Shown: piece by piece, positions 13,153-23,368 of the stretch
Position numbering within the stretch: position 1 is the stretch's first letter
How the letters are laid out: the number at the start of each line of letters is the position of its first letter
From: Paraburkholderia sp.
GTDB taxonomy: Bacteria > Pseudomonadota > Gammaproteobacteria > Burkholderiales > Burkholderiaceae
Direction of reading: 5' to 3'
Assembly: GCF_004298475.1 (NCBI RefSeq)
Contig: NZ_SCRP01000003.1
Span: 1-64,000, forward strand
Length of the DNA: 64,000 nt
Program-made: the position numbers and the translations under genes
The notes under the pieces: model-generated
Told to the model about the DNA's origin: nothing
What the model saw: only the letters and a program-made list of their open reading frames with translations
Databases searched by the model: none

Positions 13153-16143
13153 ATGAAAACAATGCACGGGGCTTCCCAGCCCGCATTTCATTCATCAAGG
13201 ACGACGATTAAATTGAGCTTGCAAAAACATTCCCGCCACCCGATGCCTGCCATCACGGCCGGCGGAATCCCTGCGCTCGTCACCGCGACGATCGCAGCGG
13301 CCAGCGCACTTTGTTTCGCGAACGCGGCGCTCGCCGCGCCCGGCACCCCCAACCTCAAGGCGTACGAAATCACGTCGCAGCCTCACGGCTTCGTCGAGAT
13401 CAATCTGGAAAAAGCCAATAGCGGCGCGCCCGCCTATAAGGATGTCGTCAAGCTGAACAAGCAGGTCAACGTGCCGCTGCCGTTCAACATCTGGAGCAGC
13501 GGCACCGCGGTGAAGGCCGTCGCGCTGGTCGACGGCGTGGTCGATCCGTCTTCCGAGATCCAGTTGACGCCGGGCACGGCGCAAAGCGGCACCGTCTTCG
13601 CGAACGTGGCGACGCCCGGCGTGAAGAAGATGCAGGTGCGCGCAATCGACGCGAACGGCGCTTCCAGCGACAGCACGCCGTTATCGGTGACCGTGTTCGA
13701 CACCGTCTCCGAACTCGCGGACGATCTGCCGAACAACGCAAGCAAGCATTTCAAGCCGTATGCGAACAAATCGGGTTCGGTGGTCGGCAGCTACTTCGCA
13801 ACGTGGTCGATCTACGAGCGCAAGTTCAATGTGGACAACGTACCGGTCGAGAACCTCACGCACCTGCTCTACGGCTTCGTGCCGATCTGCGGCGGCGCGA
13901 ACGTGAACGCGTCGCTCGCGCAGGACATGCCGGACTCGTTCAGAACGCTGCAGTCAAGCTGCGCCGGTCTGCCCGATTTCAGCGTCGCGATCCACGACAT
14001 CTACGGCGAAATGGCGAAGTCGCTGCCGGGTCAGGGCATGAACTCCAAGCTCAAGGGCGTGCTCGGCCAGATGATGGCCGCGAAGAAGCGCAACCCGGAC
14101 CTGAAAATCCTGCCGTCGATTGGCGGCTGGACGCTTTCGGACCCGTTCTTCCAGATGCACGATGCGGCCAGGCGCAAGGTGTTCGTCGATTCCGTCGAGC
14201 AGTTGCTGCGCACGTGGAAGTTCTTCGACGGCGTCGACATCGACTGGGAATTCCCGGGCGGCAAAGGCGCGAATCCGAACATCGGCGATCCGGTGAAGGA
14301 CGGCGCGCTGTACGTCACGCTGATGAAGGAACTGCGCCAGATGCTCGACGGGCTCTCGCAGGAAACCGGCAAGGCGTACCAGCTGACGTCCGCCATCGGC
14401 GCGGGCAAGGACAAGATCGATGTGGTGAACTACAAGGACGCCACGAAGTACATGGACTACATCTTCGACATGACGTACGACTACCACGGTGCGTTCAGTC
14501 TGACGACGCTGGGTCATCTGGCCTCGCTGCACGCACCGGCCTGGAAGCCGGACACCGCCTATACGACCGAAAACTCGATCAAGGCGCTGATCGCGCAGGG
14601 CGTCGATCCGAAGAAGCTCGTGGTCGGCGCGGCAGCCTATGGCCGCGGCTGGACCGGCGTGTCGGGCTACACCGACGGCAATCCGTTCACCGGCACGGCG
14701 AAGGGGCCGCACGCCGGCCAGTGGGAAAAGGGCGTCATCGACTACAAGGAACTGAAGGCGAAGATGATCGGTGCGCACGGCGCTGGCATCAACGGCTATG
14801 AGTACCACTACGACCAGGCTGCGGAAGGCCCGTACGTGTTCAACAAGAGCACGGGCGATCTGCTCACGTTCGACGATGCGCGCTCTGTGCGCGCGAAGGG
14901 CGACTACGTGCGCGCGCAACAACTCGGCGGCCTGTTCTCCTGGGAAATCGACGCCGACGACGGCGACATCCTGAACGCGATGCATGTAGGCCTCGGCCAC
15001 GATGAAGGCGGCAGCGGTCCGGTCAACCATCCGCCGGTCGCCGACGCCGGTCAGAACATGACGGTGAACGGCGCGCAGACCGTCACGCTCGACGCATCGA
15101 AGTCGCGCGATCCGGACGGCGACAAGCTGAGCTACAAGTGGGAGCAGTTGCAAGGCGCACCGCTCGCGATTGCCGACGCGACCAGCGTGAAGGCGAGCGT
15201 CGCGATCCCGGCCGTCGAGCAGGATACGAACTTCGTGTTCCAGGTCACGGTGACCGATCCGGCCGGACTTTCGTCGAGCGCGCGCGTCACGGTGACGGCA
15301 AAGGCCGAAGCGACGACCGCACCGCCGGCTGAGAACCGGCCGCCCGTCGCGCATCTGAGCGGCCCGGCAACGGCCGATGCGGGCCAGACGGTCACGCTGT
15401 CCGCCGCGAAGTCGAGCGACCCGGACGGCGACAAGCTCACGTTCGCCTGGACGGTGCCGAGCGGTATTGAAGCGCAGAAGAACGGCGCAACACTGACGTT
15501 CACGGCGCCGAAGCTCAGCGCCGACAAGACGTTCACGTTCGAGATGAAGGTCAGCGACGGAAAGCTGTCGGCGACGGCGAAGCATTCGGTGGTCGTAAAG
15601 GCCGCACAGACCGGCGGCGGTGAAAGCGGCGGTGAAAGCGGTGGTAACGGTGGCGGTGAAAGCGGCGGTAACGGCGGCAACGGCGAACATCCGCAGTACA
15701 AGCCGGGCACGCAGTACAAAGGTGGCGACATCGTGACGAACGGCGGCAAGCTGTATCAGTGCAAGCCGTTCCCGTTCAGTGGCTGGTGCTCTGCCGCGCC
15801 GGGCGCGTACGAACCGGGCAAGGGCTTCGCGTGGTCCGACGCGTGGACGCTCATCGGCGAAAGCGGCGGTTCGGGTAACGGTTCCGGCAACGGCTCGGGC
15901 AACGGTGAAAGCGGTGGCTCGGGCAACGGCAACGGCTCGGGCAGCGGCGAAAGCGGCGGCGCTCACCCGTCGTACAAGGAAGGCACGAAGTACGGGCCGG
16001 GCGACATCGTCTCCAACCACGGCAAGCTCTACCGCTGCAAGCCCGCGCCGTTCGGCGGCTGGTGCTCGCTGGCTGCGTGGGCCTACGAACCCGGCAAGGG
16101 CACCGCATGGGATCAGGCGTGGGAGGTCTATCAAGGTCGATAA
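13153..16143 (+). CDS. Modular GH18 chitinase with PKD and chitin-binding domains
   Basis: A secreted endo/exo-chitinase of about 996 residues. Order: signal peptide (hydrophobic ALVTATIAAASALCFANAALA, about 42-62); a beta-rich N-terminal domain (about 65-190); GH18 catalytic barrel (about 205-615) with SIGGWTLSDPF and the catalytic motif DGVDIDWE (D359 to E366, E366 the proton donor); two PKD domains (about 625-720 and 730-815, each with DPDGDKL); a Gly/Ser/Glu linker; then two CBM5/12 modules (YKPGTQYKGGDIV...GAYEPGKGFAW and YKEGTKYGPGDIV...WAYEPGKGTAW) joined by a second linker. The start is uncertain: ATG 13153 is used here; TTG 13213 (behind AAGGA) or ATG 13243 would give a more normal signal peptide, whereas TTG 13135 falls inside the TGAG repeat array. 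Chitin is the expected substrate; secretion by the neighbouring machine is inference. Confidence 0.93.
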   Translation: MKTMHGASQPAFHSSRTTIKLSLQKHSRHPMPAITAGGIPALVTATIAAASALCFANAALAAPGTPNLKAYEITSQPHGFVEINLEKANSGAPAYKDVVKLNKQVNVPLPFNIWSSGTAVKAVALVDGVVDPSSEIQLTPGTAQSGTVFANVATPGVKKMQVRAIDANGASSDSTPLSVTVFDTVSELADDLPNNASKHFKPYANKSGSVVGSYFATWSIYERKFNVDNVPVENLTHLLYGFVPICGGANVNASLAQDMPDSFRTLQSSCAGLPDFSVAIHDIYGEMAKSLPGQGMNSKLKGVLGQMMAAKKRNPDLKILPSIGGWTLSDPFFQMHDAARRKVFVDSVEQLLRTWKFFDGVDIDWEFPGGKGANPNIGDPVKDGALYVTLMKELRQMLDGLSQETGKAYQLTSAIGAGKDKIDVVNYKDATKYMDYIFDMTYDYHGAFSLTTLGHLASLHAPAWKPDTAYTTENSIKALIAQGVDPKKLVVGAAAYGRGWTGVSGYTDGNPFTGTAKGPHAGQWEKGVIDYKELKAKMIGAHGAGINGYEYHYDQAAEGPYVFNKSTGDLLTFDDARSVRAKGDYVRAQQLGGLFSWEIDADDGDILNAMHVGLGHDEGGSGPVNHPPVADAGQNMTVNGAQTVTLDASKSRDPDGDKLSYKWEQLQGAPLAIADATSVKASVAIPAVEQDTNFVFQVTVTDPAGLSSSARVTVTAKAEATTAPPAENRPPVAHLSGPATADAGQTVTLSAAKSSDPDGDKLTFAWTVPSGIEAQKNGATLTFTAPKLSADKTFTFEMKVSDGKLSATAKHSVVVKAAQTGGGESGGESGGNGGGESGGNGGNGEHPQYKPGTQYKGGDIVTNGGKLYQCKPFPFSGWCSAAPGAYEPGKGFAWSDAWTLIGESGGSGNGSGNGSGNGESGGSGNGNGSGSGESGGAHPSYKEGTKYGPGDIVSNHGKLYRCKPAPFGGWCSLAAWAYEPGKGTAWDQAWEVYQGR
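15610..15960 (+). repeat. Low-complexity Gly/Ser/Glu linkers within the chitinase gene
   Basis: Two stretches inside the chitinase gene (about 15614-15690 and 15859-15960) are built from short repeats such as GGCGGTGAAAGC and AACGGCTCGGGC, encoding flexible G/S/E/N-rich linkers that flank the first chitin-binding module. Such arrays are prone to slippage, so linker length probably varies between strains. Confidence 0.8.
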
Positions 16144-16237
16144 CCCCGGCTGAAAAATGACGTGCGCCGCGTGCCGGAATATCGGCCGCGGCGCAGGCGG
16201 CAGGCATCGAAGGATGCGCACGCCGTTTTTCGTCCCG

Positions 16238-16261
16238 CCCCGCGAACGCAAGCTCGCGGGG
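16238..16261. terminator. Hairpin between convergent chitinase and sensor-kinase genes
   Basis: An 8-bp stem CCCCGCGA (16238-16245) and TCGCGGGG (16254-16261) with an 8-nt loop lies between the two convergent stops. The minus-strand side is followed by a GACGAAAAACGG segment and the plus-strand side by TTGTCT, so neither T-run is ideal. It is a plausible weak bidirectional terminator. Confidence 0.5.
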
Positions 16262-16278
16262 TTGTCTCGCTGGACGCG

Positions 16279-18576
16279 CTATTCGGCCAGCGCGTCCGCT
16301 TCGACCCTCGGCAGATGAATGGTGAAGCTGCTGCCGCGGCCCGGCGTCGACGCGACGTCGATCCGGCCGCCGTGCCGCGTGACGACTGCCTGCACGAGCG
16401 GCAGCCCGAGGCCGACGCCGAGCGTGGGATCGTCGCTCGCACCGGCTGCCTGGAAAAACGGCTCGAACAAATGCGGCAGCGCGTCGGCGGCAATGCCGAT
16501 GCCGCGATCCTCGACGCGCATCACCACATCGACATCCTGCGTCTCGACGTGGACATCGACCGTCGTTCCGGCCGGCGAGTACTTGACCGCGTTGTCGAGC
16601 AGATTGATGAGCGCACGCAACAGCATGTCGCGGTTGCCGAGCACGAACGCTTCGTCGCCACGCACGTGCGGCCCCTCGACGTCGATCTTCTTCGCCGCCG
16701 CGCCATGCCAGACCTGATCGACGGCCTCGGCCGCGAGATCCGCGGCGGCCAGCGGCACATAGGTACGGGCGTCGAGATGCTCGGCGCGCGACAGTTGCGT
16801 GAACTCCTGCGCGACGCGCAGGCTGTAATCGACGAGCCGCTGCAGGTTCGCGAGAAAATCCGCGTCCGTGCGGCGCCCGCTCGCCCCGTGTTCGTTGAGC
16901 AGCAGCAGCATCGTCGCAAGCGGATTGCGCAGATCGTGCGCCATGTGCCGCAGCGTCATCCGGTCCCGCTCCGCCGCCGCCTTGATCTCGTGCACGTCGA
17001 CAAAGCAGATCATGCTGCCCGCGTCCGCGAGATCGGTGCCGTCGCCGAACGGCGTCACCATCATCATCTGCGTGCGCCCGTTCAGCGTCAGCTCGGCCGT
17101 GCGGATTTCGCGCGACGCCTTTGCAGCGGCGATTTCCTTGCGTGCGAGCGAGAGGATTGCGCGATGCGCCTCGTCCTGATCGTCGCCCGCGAGCAGATCG
17201 AGCAGTTCGCGCCCCTGCTCGTTGCTCAGCACGAGCTTCGTGCCCTGCTCGACGAACACCGGATACGGCAGCGACTGAATCAGTTCGACATACGCGGTGC
17301 GGGATTCGCGAATGCGGCGCATCAGGTCGCCGATCTCGTCGGTGGACCGCGAATCGTCCGGAACCGGCGGCAGCACGCCGCCCGCCGTGCCGGCACGCAG
17401 CACGTCCAGCTCGCGCTGCAGCGCGCTGTGCGCATTGTTCGCGCGCCGCCAGCCATACACCGCATAGACGAATATGCAGATCGCCAGCGCCGGTCCGACC
17501 GGCATCCAGTGCCGGCTCACCTGCGGCAGCACGGACAGCGCCGCGATGACGAAGGCCGCCCATCCGAATGCGAAGAGGTTCAGGCGGCGGCGCGGCGTGA
17601 GCACGCAGATCGCGATCAGGCCGAGCGCGATGCCCACGCCGATCGCCATCTGCGCGAGCGGCGGCACGCGCAGGTCGATGCGGCCGTGAAGCAGCGCGTT
17701 GGTGGCGATTGCGTCGATCTGCACGCGGGCCAGCGGCGCGCTCGCGGCGGACAGCCGGTATGGACCGCCCGCAAGATCGGTCGCCGTGTCGCCGACGAAA
17801 ACGATCCGCCCCGCCAGCGCACTGTCCGGCACGCGCCCTTCGAGCACATCGATATAGGAATACTGATCGAGGTTGAAATGCGTCGGCAGCGCGAGCGCCA
17901 ATGCGCCGGGCACGATCTGCCCCATCGACGACACCTGCGCCTGGATAAAGCGGCGAATATCGTGAAGCGGCGCTGTGTCGCCCGCGACGCGCAGCGCCTG
18001 CAGCACCACGTGCGGCTCCTCCTCACCCGTCGCACGCACCTTGAGATACGGCACGATGCCCTGCACCGTATGGCCCGCACCGAGGAGCAGATTGCGCTGG
18101 CCAATCGCGGCAGCCGCCGCGGCCAGCGCGGGCGACGGCGGCAGCACCACCTCCGCGTGGCCGACCTGCGCGCTCGACTGCGCGCTCAGCACGACACGGC
18201 CGTGCCGGGCGATTGCGGGCGCGAGCAGTGCGTCGTCCGGTTGCGGCGTCACCATCGCGAAATCGAGACACACGGCCGCCGCGCCATGCAGGCGTTCGAG
18301 CAGCCGCACATCCGTCGCCCGCGAATAGGCGGCGACCGGCCCGAGCGCCGCGACCGTGCGCGCATCGATCACGACGGTCGCAACCCGGCTACGGCTGACC
18401 GGCCGCGCCCGCGGCGCAACGAGTCCCCAGTGAAGCCGGTCGAGCGGCGCGAACAGCACCTCGCCGGCCGGCGTATAGGCATACGCGGCCGCGGCGAGCA
18501 AACCGATCGCGACGCCCCAACTGGAAAAGCCCGCGCCGACGATCTGATCGAGCACGCGCGCGAATCCTCTACGCAT
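16279..18576 (-). CDS. CHASE2-domain sensor histidine kinase
   Basis: A 765-residue membrane sensor kinase. An N-terminal membrane helix (about 15-36) precedes a CHASE2 periplasmic sensor domain (about 60-300, with VVIDARTVAALGP, VCLDFAM and GRIVFVGDTATDLAGG), then three membrane helices (about 310-385), a PAS-like segment (about 430-530), the HisKA H-box RHMAHDLRNPLA (phospho-acceptor H547) and an HATPase_c domain with NLLDNAVKYSP, VEDRGIGI and GLGLPLVQAVV. All kinase motifs are intact. No response regulator is adjacent; it is convergent with the chitinase gene, and the only OmpR-type regulator nearby is at 662-1345. A role in sensing chitin breakdown products is inference from location. Confidence 0.9.
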   Translation of the reverse strand: MRRGFARVLDQIVGAGFSSWGVAIGLLAAAAYAYTPAGEVLFAPLDRLHWGLVAPRARPVSRSRVATVVIDARTVAALGPVAAYSRATDVRLLERLHGAAAVCLDFAMVTPQPDDALLAPAIARHGRVVLSAQSSAQVGHAEVVLPPSPALAAAAAAIGQRNLLLGAGHTVQGIVPYLKVRATGEEEPHVVLQALRVAGDTAPLHDIRRFIQAQVSSMGQIVPGALALALPTHFNLDQYSYIDVLEGRVPDSALAGRIVFVGDTATDLAGGPYRLSAASAPLARVQIDAIATNALLHGRIDLRVPPLAQMAIGVGIALGLIAICVLTPRRRLNLFAFGWAAFVIAALSVLPQVSRHWMPVGPALAICIFVYAVYGWRRANNAHSALQRELDVLRAGTAGGVLPPVPDDSRSTDEIGDLMRRIRESRTAYVELIQSLPYPVFVEQGTKLVLSNEQGRELLDLLAGDDQDEAHRAILSLARKEIAAAKASREIRTAELTLNGRTQMMMVTPFGDGTDLADAGSMICFVDVHEIKAAAERDRMTLRHMAHDLRNPLATMLLLLNEHGASGRRTDADFLANLQRLVDYSLRVAQEFTQLSRAEHLDARTYVPLAAADLAAEAVDQVWHGAAAKKIDVEGPHVRGDEAFVLGNRDMLLRALINLLDNAVKYSPAGTTVDVHVETQDVDVVMRVEDRGIGIAADALPHLFEPFFQAAGASDDPTLGVGLGLPLVQAVVTRHGGRIDVASTPGRGSSFTIHLPRVEADALAE

Positions 18577-18692
18577 GTACGTTTTTCCTCTGTCTTATTC
18601 GGACATCCGCATTCGATGCAATCGATCCGCACAGCTGATCCGCACAACTGCACCGCTTGATCGTCGTGATGACGGCATGGCCTGCTCCGGAT

Positions 18693-18880
18693 GGGAATCA
18701 CGGCAAGAACAATGCATCGGGGTGCAACGTGCAGCGGGCCGGATGATGTCCGGCGAATGCGCAACAGGAGCCGAACGATCCCGAACGGGAATCGCGGCTA
18801 GAACAATGAATCGGGATGCAATATGCGGCGGACCGGACGATACCCCGGCGGATGCGGGAGCCGGTCCGAACGATCCTGGA
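18693..18880. repeat. Two imperfect ~94-bp tandem repeats
   Basis: Unit 1 (18693-18786) and unit 2 (18787-18880) share the order GGGAATC-CGGC-AGAACAATG-ATCGG-TGCAA ... CCGGA ... GGAGCC ... CCGAACGATCC with scattered substitutions and about one indel. Unit 2 runs into a short GATCGGGCTG/GATCGGGATCGGG microrepeat (to about 18912). The region lies between the sensor-kinase start and gltA and has no convincing gene. Confidence 0.75.
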
Positions 18881-19084
18881 TCGGGCGGGATCGGGCTGGA
18901 TCGGGATCGGGAGACTCGGCGATGGTATCCAATCGCTACTGGAAAAAGCGCCTCAAAGCCTGTTTTTAGTTCTTGTCCTGGCTATATCGTCAACTCATTA
19001 GGACGAGTCCTGGGCTTCGTCGTGGATTTTGTTCTGGATTTTGGCGCGTGCTGATGGAACGAGAACACCCTGGCCCGCGCAAAT

Positions 19085-19119
19085 AAAAACACCCCGGCGG
19101 GCGAACCCGTCGGGGTGTT
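19085..19119 (-). terminator. Rho-independent terminator of gltA
   Basis: Stem AACACCCCG (19088-19096) with CGGGGTGTT (19111-19119), extended by GCGGG/CCCG pairing in between; on the minus strand the stem is followed by TTTTTATTT. It lies 57 bp after the gltA stop. Confidence 0.92.
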
Positions 19120-19175
19120 CGAGCAACATCTCGTGCACGGCGCGCCGCAACGGGCGCGCCGTTCGAAGCATGTGC

Positions 19176-20477
19176 TTAGCGCTGTGCGATCGGCTTGGCT
19201 TCGCGCGGCGCGTTGCCGATGAACAGCTGACGCGGACGGCCGATCTTTTGCTCGGGGTCGGCGATCATTTCGTTCCACTGCGCAATCCAGCCCACCGTAC
19301 GCGCCATCGCGAAGATGCAGGTGAACATCGAGGTCGGGATGCCCAGCGCGCGCTGAACGATGCCCGAGTAGAAGTCGACGTTCGGGTACAGCTTGCGCGA
19401 CACGAAGTATTCGTCTTCGAGAGCGATCTTTTCGAGCGCCATCGCGAGCTTGAACAGCGGATCGTCGTGCAGGCCCAGTTCTTCGAGCACTTCGTGGCAC
19501 GTTTCGCGCATCAGCTTCGCGCGCGGATCGTAGTTCTTGTACACGCGGTGACCGAAGCCCATCAGCTTCACGCCCGAGTTCTTGTCCTTGACCTTCTTGA
19601 TGAACTCGGGGATGTTGTCGACCGAGCCGATCTCTTCGAGCATCGTCAGCGCGGCTTCGTTCGCACCACCGTGCGCCGGGCCCCACAGACATGCGATACC
19701 GGCGGCGATACACGCGAACGGGTTCGCGCCCGACGAACCGGCCAGACGCACCGTCGAGGTCGACGCGTTCTGCTCGTGGTCGGCGTGCAGGATCAGGATG
19801 CGGTCGAGCGCGCGCACGAGCACGTCGTTGACCTTGTACTCCGAGCACGGGTTCGAGAACATCATGCGCATGAAGTTCGCGCTGTACGACAGGTCGTTGC
19901 GCGGATACACGAACGGCTGGCCGATGCTGTACTTGTACGCCATCGCGACGAGCGTCGGCAGCTTCGCGATCATGCGGATTGCCGAAACTTCGCGGTGACG
20001 CGGGTTGGTGATGTCGAGCGAGTCGTGGTAGAACGCGGACAGCGCGCCGACTGCGGCGACGAGTATCGCCATCGGGTGCGCGTCGCGGCGGAAGCCGCGG
20101 AAGAAGAACTGCATCTGCTCGTGAACCATCGTGTGGCCCGTGACGGTCTTCACGAACTCGGCCTTCTGCGCCTGGTTCGGCAGTTCGCCCTTCAGGAGCA
20201 GGTAGCAGGACTCGAGGAAGTCCGCGTTTTGCGCGAGGTTGTCGATCGGGTAGCCGCGATACAGCAGTTCGCCCTTGTCCCCGTCGATGTACGTGATCGC
20301 AGAATTGCACGCTGCCGTCGACATAAAGCCCGGGTCATACGTGAATTTACCGGTCTGACCGTACAGTTTGCGGATATCGATCACATCCGGGCCCATCGTG
20401 CCCTTGTAGATCGGCATTTCGACGCTCGGCGAATTGTCGCTGAACGACAGCGTGGCTTTTACATCAGACGGAGTCAT
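19176..20477 (-). CDS. gltA: Citrate synthase
   Basis: A 433-residue type II (NADH-sensitive hexameric class) citrate synthase that condenses acetyl-CoA and oxaloacetate in the first TCA step. It has an N-terminal beta domain ([20 protein letters not shown] ... [20 protein letters not shown]). The catalytic residues are visible: His in [10 protein letters not shown], His in GPAHGGANE and [15 protein letters not shown], and Asp in PNVDFYSG. The length is normal. A GAGGA ribosome site lies 6 nt before the ATG. It is transcribed in the same direction as sdhE/sdhBADC; the 100-bp gap from sdhE allows either read-through or a separate promoter. A strong terminator follows the gene, ending this transcript. 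Confidence 0.98.
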   Translation of the reverse strand: MTPSDVKATLSFSDNSPSVEMPIYKGTMGPDVIDIRKLYGQTGKFTYDPGFMSTAACNSAITYIDGDKGELLYRGYPIDNLAQNADFLESCYLLLKGELPNQAQKAEFVKTVTGHTMVHEQMQFFFRGFRRDAHPMAILVAAVGALSAFYHDSLDITNPRHREVSAIRMIAKLPTLVAMAYKYSIGQPFVYPRNDLSYSANFMRMMFSNPCSEYKVNDVLVRALDRILILHADHEQNASTSTVRLAGSSGANPFACIAAGIACLWGPAHGGANEAALTMLEEIGSVDNIPEFIKKVKDKNSGVKLMGFGHRVYKNYDPRAKLMRETCHEVLEELGLHDDPLFKLAMALEKIALEDEYFVSRKLYPNVDFYSGIVQRALGIPTSMFTCIFAMARTVGWIAQWNEMIADPEQKIGRPRQLFIGNAPREAKPIAQR

Positions 20478-20578
20478 AGCACATCCTCAATCGAAGATAA
20501 ATTCGGGATTCGATAATTTGCACGTGGGGGCGGCGCATTCTGGCGCCACTACGGACGCCAGTGCGAAACCACTGCGAA

Positions 20579-20845
20579 TCAGACGTTGCGAAGCAGGTCC
20601 AGCACGCGCTTCACGTCCGCATCGGCAAGATTGCCCTCAGGTTCCTTGCGTGCGAGAAGCAAGTCCATCAGGTCGTTATCGCTCAGCTCGAGCAGGCGGG
20701 TGAGTGCACCCACGTCTGCATCGCTGAGGTCTTGTTCATAGCGTTCAAAAAAGCGCTCGAAAATCAGATCGTTTTCGAGCAAACCGCGCCGCGAGCGCCA
20801 GCGAAGGCGCGCGCGGCGAAGGGGATCGGATTGATGCGTTTCCAT
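20579..20845 (-). CDS. sdhE: Succinate dehydrogenase flavinylation factor SdhE
   Basis: An 88-residue cytoplasmic protein of the SdhE/CptB (DUF339) family, which promotes covalent FAD attachment to SdhA. The family motif RRGLLENDLIFERFF is present (residues 19-33); the rest is a small helical bundle ending RVLDLLRNV. It lies 15 bp after the sdhB stop in the same operon, fitting its role. Length and context are typical for beta-proteobacteria. Confidence 0.95.
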   Translation of the reverse strand: METHQSDPLRRARLRWRSRRGLLENDLIFERFFERYEQDLSDADVGALTRLLELSDNDLMDLLLARKEPEGNLADADVKRVLDLLRNV

Positions 20846-20860
20846 TTCCAGAATGCCGCG

Positions 20861-21562
20861 TCAAACCGCCCGGCGGGCCATCAGTTCCTTGATCTTGCCG
20901 ATCGCCTTCGACGGGTTCAGGCCCTTCGGGCAGACGTCGACGCAGTTCATGATCGTATGGCAACGGAACAGACGGTACGGATCTTCAAGATTGTCCAGAC
21001 GCTCACCGGTCGCCTCGTCGCGGCTGTCGGCGATGAAGCGGTAAGCCTGCAGAAGACCTGCGGGGCCCACGAACTTGTCCGGGTTCCACCAGAAACTCGG
21101 GCACGACGTCGAGCAGCTTGCGCACAGAATACACTCGTACAGACCGTCAAGTTCGTCGCGCTGTTCGGGCGACTGCAGACGTTCCTTCTCCGGCGGCGGC
21201 GTGTCGTTGATCAGGTACGGCTTGATCGAGTGGTACTGGTTGAAGAAGTGCGTCATGTCCACGAACAGGTCGCGAACCACGGGCAGGCCCGGCAGCGGGC
21301 GCAGCACGATCTTCTCCGGCAGGTCGTTCAGGTTCGTCAGGCACGCGAGGCCGTTCTTGCCGTTGATGTTCATCGCGTCCGAGCCGCACACGCCTTCACG
21401 GCACGAACGGCGGTACGACAGCGTCTCGTCGACTTCCTTCAGCTTGACAAGGGCGTCCAGCAGCATGCGCTCGTGCGTGATTTCCAGCTCGTACGTCTGC
21501 ATGCGCGGCGCCGCGTCCTTGTCCGGATCGTAGCGGTAGACTTCAAAAATTCGTTTGGCCAT
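20861..21562 (-). CDS. sdhB: Succinate dehydrogenase iron-sulfur subunit
   Basis: A 233-residue electron-transfer subunit carrying three iron-sulfur clusters between the SdhA flavin and quinone. The [2Fe-2S] cysteines are in [16 protein letters not shown] followed by LAC; [4Fe-4S]/[3Fe-4S] ligands are in [35 protein letters not shown] strong AAGGA site lies 7 nt before the ATG. It sits 27 bp after sdhA and 15 bp before sdhE, in operon order sdhC-D-A-B-E on the minus strand. Confidence 0.98.
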   Translation of the reverse strand: MAKRIFEVYRYDPDKDAAPRMQTYELEITHERMLLDALVKLKEVDETLSYRRSCREGVCGSDAMNINGKNGLACLTNLNDLPEKIVLRPLPGLPVVRDLFVDMTHFFNQYHSIKPYLINDTPPPEKERLQSPEQRDELDGLYECILCASCSTSCPSFWWNPDKFVGPAGLLQAYRFIADSRDEATGERLDNLEDPYRLFRCHTIMNCVDVCPKGLNPSKAIGKIKELMARRAV

Positions 21563-21589
21563 TTCCGATTCCTTTTGACTGGCTTTGGC

Positions 21590-23365
21590 TTAGAACGTAC
21601 GCGCCTTCGGCGGCACAGACTCGACGGTCAGCGGTTGCATATGAACCGGCTTGTATTCGAGCCGGTTGTCGCCGCTGAACCAAAGCGTGTGACGCAGCCA
21701 GTTTTCGTCGTCGCGGAGTTCGTGGTCGCTCAGTGCGTGCGCGCCGCGGCTTTCCTTGCGTGCGTCCGCCGACACCATCGTCGCGTTGGCCACTTCCATC
21801 ATGTTGGCCACTTCGAGCGCTTCGACGCGCGCGGTGTTGAACACCTTCGACTTGTCCTTCAGATGGATGTGCTTGACGCGCTCGGACACCTTCCTGATTT
21901 CCTGCACGCCTTCCGCCAGCAGCTTCGACGTGCGGAACACGCCGGCGTGCTTCTGCATCGTGCCGCGGATTTCGTTCGCCACGCTTTGCGCGTACTCGCC
22001 CGAAGTCGAGCTGTCGAGCGCTGCAAGACGCGAGAGCGAGAAATCGGCTGCATCGGCCGGCAGCGGCTTGTGCTCGCGGATTTCCTTCACGTGCTTGACG
22101 ATGTGGTTGCCGGCCGCGCGGCCGAACACGACGAGGTCGAGCAGCGAGTTCGTGCCGAGGCGGTTCGCGCCGTGCACCGAGACGCACGAGCATTCGCCGA
22201 CCGCGTAGAAGCCGTTGACCGGATCTTCGTGGCCCTTCTTCGTGCCCACGACCTGGCCGTGGATGTTGGTCGGAATGCCGCCCATCTGGTAGTGGATGGT
22301 CGGAACGACCGGGATCGGTTCCTTGATGCAGTCCACGTTCGCAAACTTCAGCGCGATTTCGCGGATCGACGGCAGACGCTTCATGATCGTCTCGGCGCCG
22401 ATGTGCGACAGGTCGAGCAGCACGTGATCCTTGTGCGCGCCCACGCCGCGGCCTTCCTTGATTTCCTGGTCCATCGAACGGGACACGAAGTCACGCGGCG
22501 CCAGATCCTTCAGCGTCGGTGCGTAGCGCTCCATGAAGCGCTCGCCGTTCGAGTTGCGCAGAATGCCGCCTTCGCCGCGCACGCCTTCGGTAATCAGCAC
22601 GCCCGCGCCGGCCACGCCGGTCGGGTGGAACTGCCAGAACTCCATGTCCTGCAGCGGGATGCCCGAACGGGCCGCCATGCCGAGGCCGTCGCCGGTATTG
22701 ATGAACGCGTTCGTCGATGCCGCGAAGATCCGGCCTGCGCCGCCCGTGGCGAACAGCGTGGTCTTGCCTTCGAGGATGTAGACGTCGCCGGTTTCCATTT
22801 CCAGCGCGGTCACGCCGAGCACGTCGCCTTCCGCGTCGCGGATCAGGTCGAGCGCCATCCATTCGACGAAGAACTGCGTCTTCGCCGCGACGTTCTGCTG
22901 GTACAGCGTGTGCAGCAGCGCGTGGCCGGTACGGTCAGCCGCGGCGCACGCGCGCTGGACCGGCTTCTCGCCGTAGTTGGCCGTGTGGCCGCCGAACGGG
23001 CGCTGGTAGATCGTGCCGTCGGCGTTGCGGTCGAACGGCATGCCGAAGTGCTCCAGCTCGTACACGGCGTTGCCCGCTTCGCGGCACATGAACTCGATCG
23101 CATCCTGGTCGCCGAGCCAGTCGGAACCCTTGATCGTGTCGTAGAAGTGGAAGTGCCAGTTGTCTTCGCTCATGTTGCCGAGCGAAGCGCCGATGCCGCC
23201 TTGTGCAGCAACGGTGTGCGAACGCGTCGGGAACACCTTCGAGAGCACGCAGACCGACAGGCCCGCGCGGGCGAGTTGCAACGACGCGCGCATCCCCGAG
23301 CCGCCGGCGCCGACGATGACCACGTCGAACTTGCGACGCGGCAGAGAATTTTTGATTGCAGCCAT
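21590..23365 (-). CDS. sdhA: Succinate dehydrogenase flavoprotein subunit
   Basis: A 591-residue catalytic subunit oxidising succinate to fumarate at the cytoplasmic face of the membrane. The FAD-binding motif [17 protein letters not shown] is at about residue 17; [16 protein letters not shown] contains the FAD-linking His; the active-site region [21 protein letters not shown] and the Arg-containing [19 protein letters not shown] are intact. Ribosome site GGAGAG lies 8 nt upstream. The gene begins 3 bp after the sdhD stop. Length is normal. Confidence 0.98.
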   Translation of the reverse strand: MAAIKNSLPRRKFDVVIVGAGGSGMRASLQLARAGLSVCVLSKVFPTRSHTVAAQGGIGASLGNMSEDNWHFHFYDTIKGSDWLGDQDAIEFMCREAGNAVYELEHFGMPFDRNADGTIYQRPFGGHTANYGEKPVQRACAAADRTGHALLHTLYQQNVAAKTQFFVEWMALDLIRDAEGDVLGVTALEMETGDVYILEGKTTLFATGGAGRIFAASTNAFINTGDGLGMAARSGIPLQDMEFWQFHPTGVAGAGVLITEGVRGEGGILRNSNGERFMERYAPTLKDLAPRDFVSRSMDQEIKEGRGVGAHKDHVLLDLSHIGAETIMKRLPSIREIALKFANVDCIKEPIPVVPTIHYQMGGIPTNIHGQVVGTKKGHEDPVNGFYAVGECSCVSVHGANRLGTNSLLDLVVFGRAAGNHIVKHVKEIREHKPLPADAADFSLSRLAALDSSTSGEYAQSVANEIRGTMQKHAGVFRTSKLLAEGVQEIRKVSERVKHIHLKDKSKVFNTARVEALEVANMMEVANATMVSADARKESRGAHALSDHELRDDENWLRHTLWFSGDNRLEYKPVHMQPLTVESVPPKARTF

Positions 23366-23368
23366 TCT

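Noticed and set aside
15610..15960. Regular short repeats suggesting a CRISPR or satellite
   Set aside because: They are in-frame codons for Gly/Ser/Glu/Asn linkers of the chitinase, with no spacers.
13954..18660. Long frames antisense to the chitinase (13954-16251) and to the sensor kinase (16162-18660)
   Set aside because: Both are GC-driven shadows without motifs, while the genes on the opposite strands carry full catalytic signatures.
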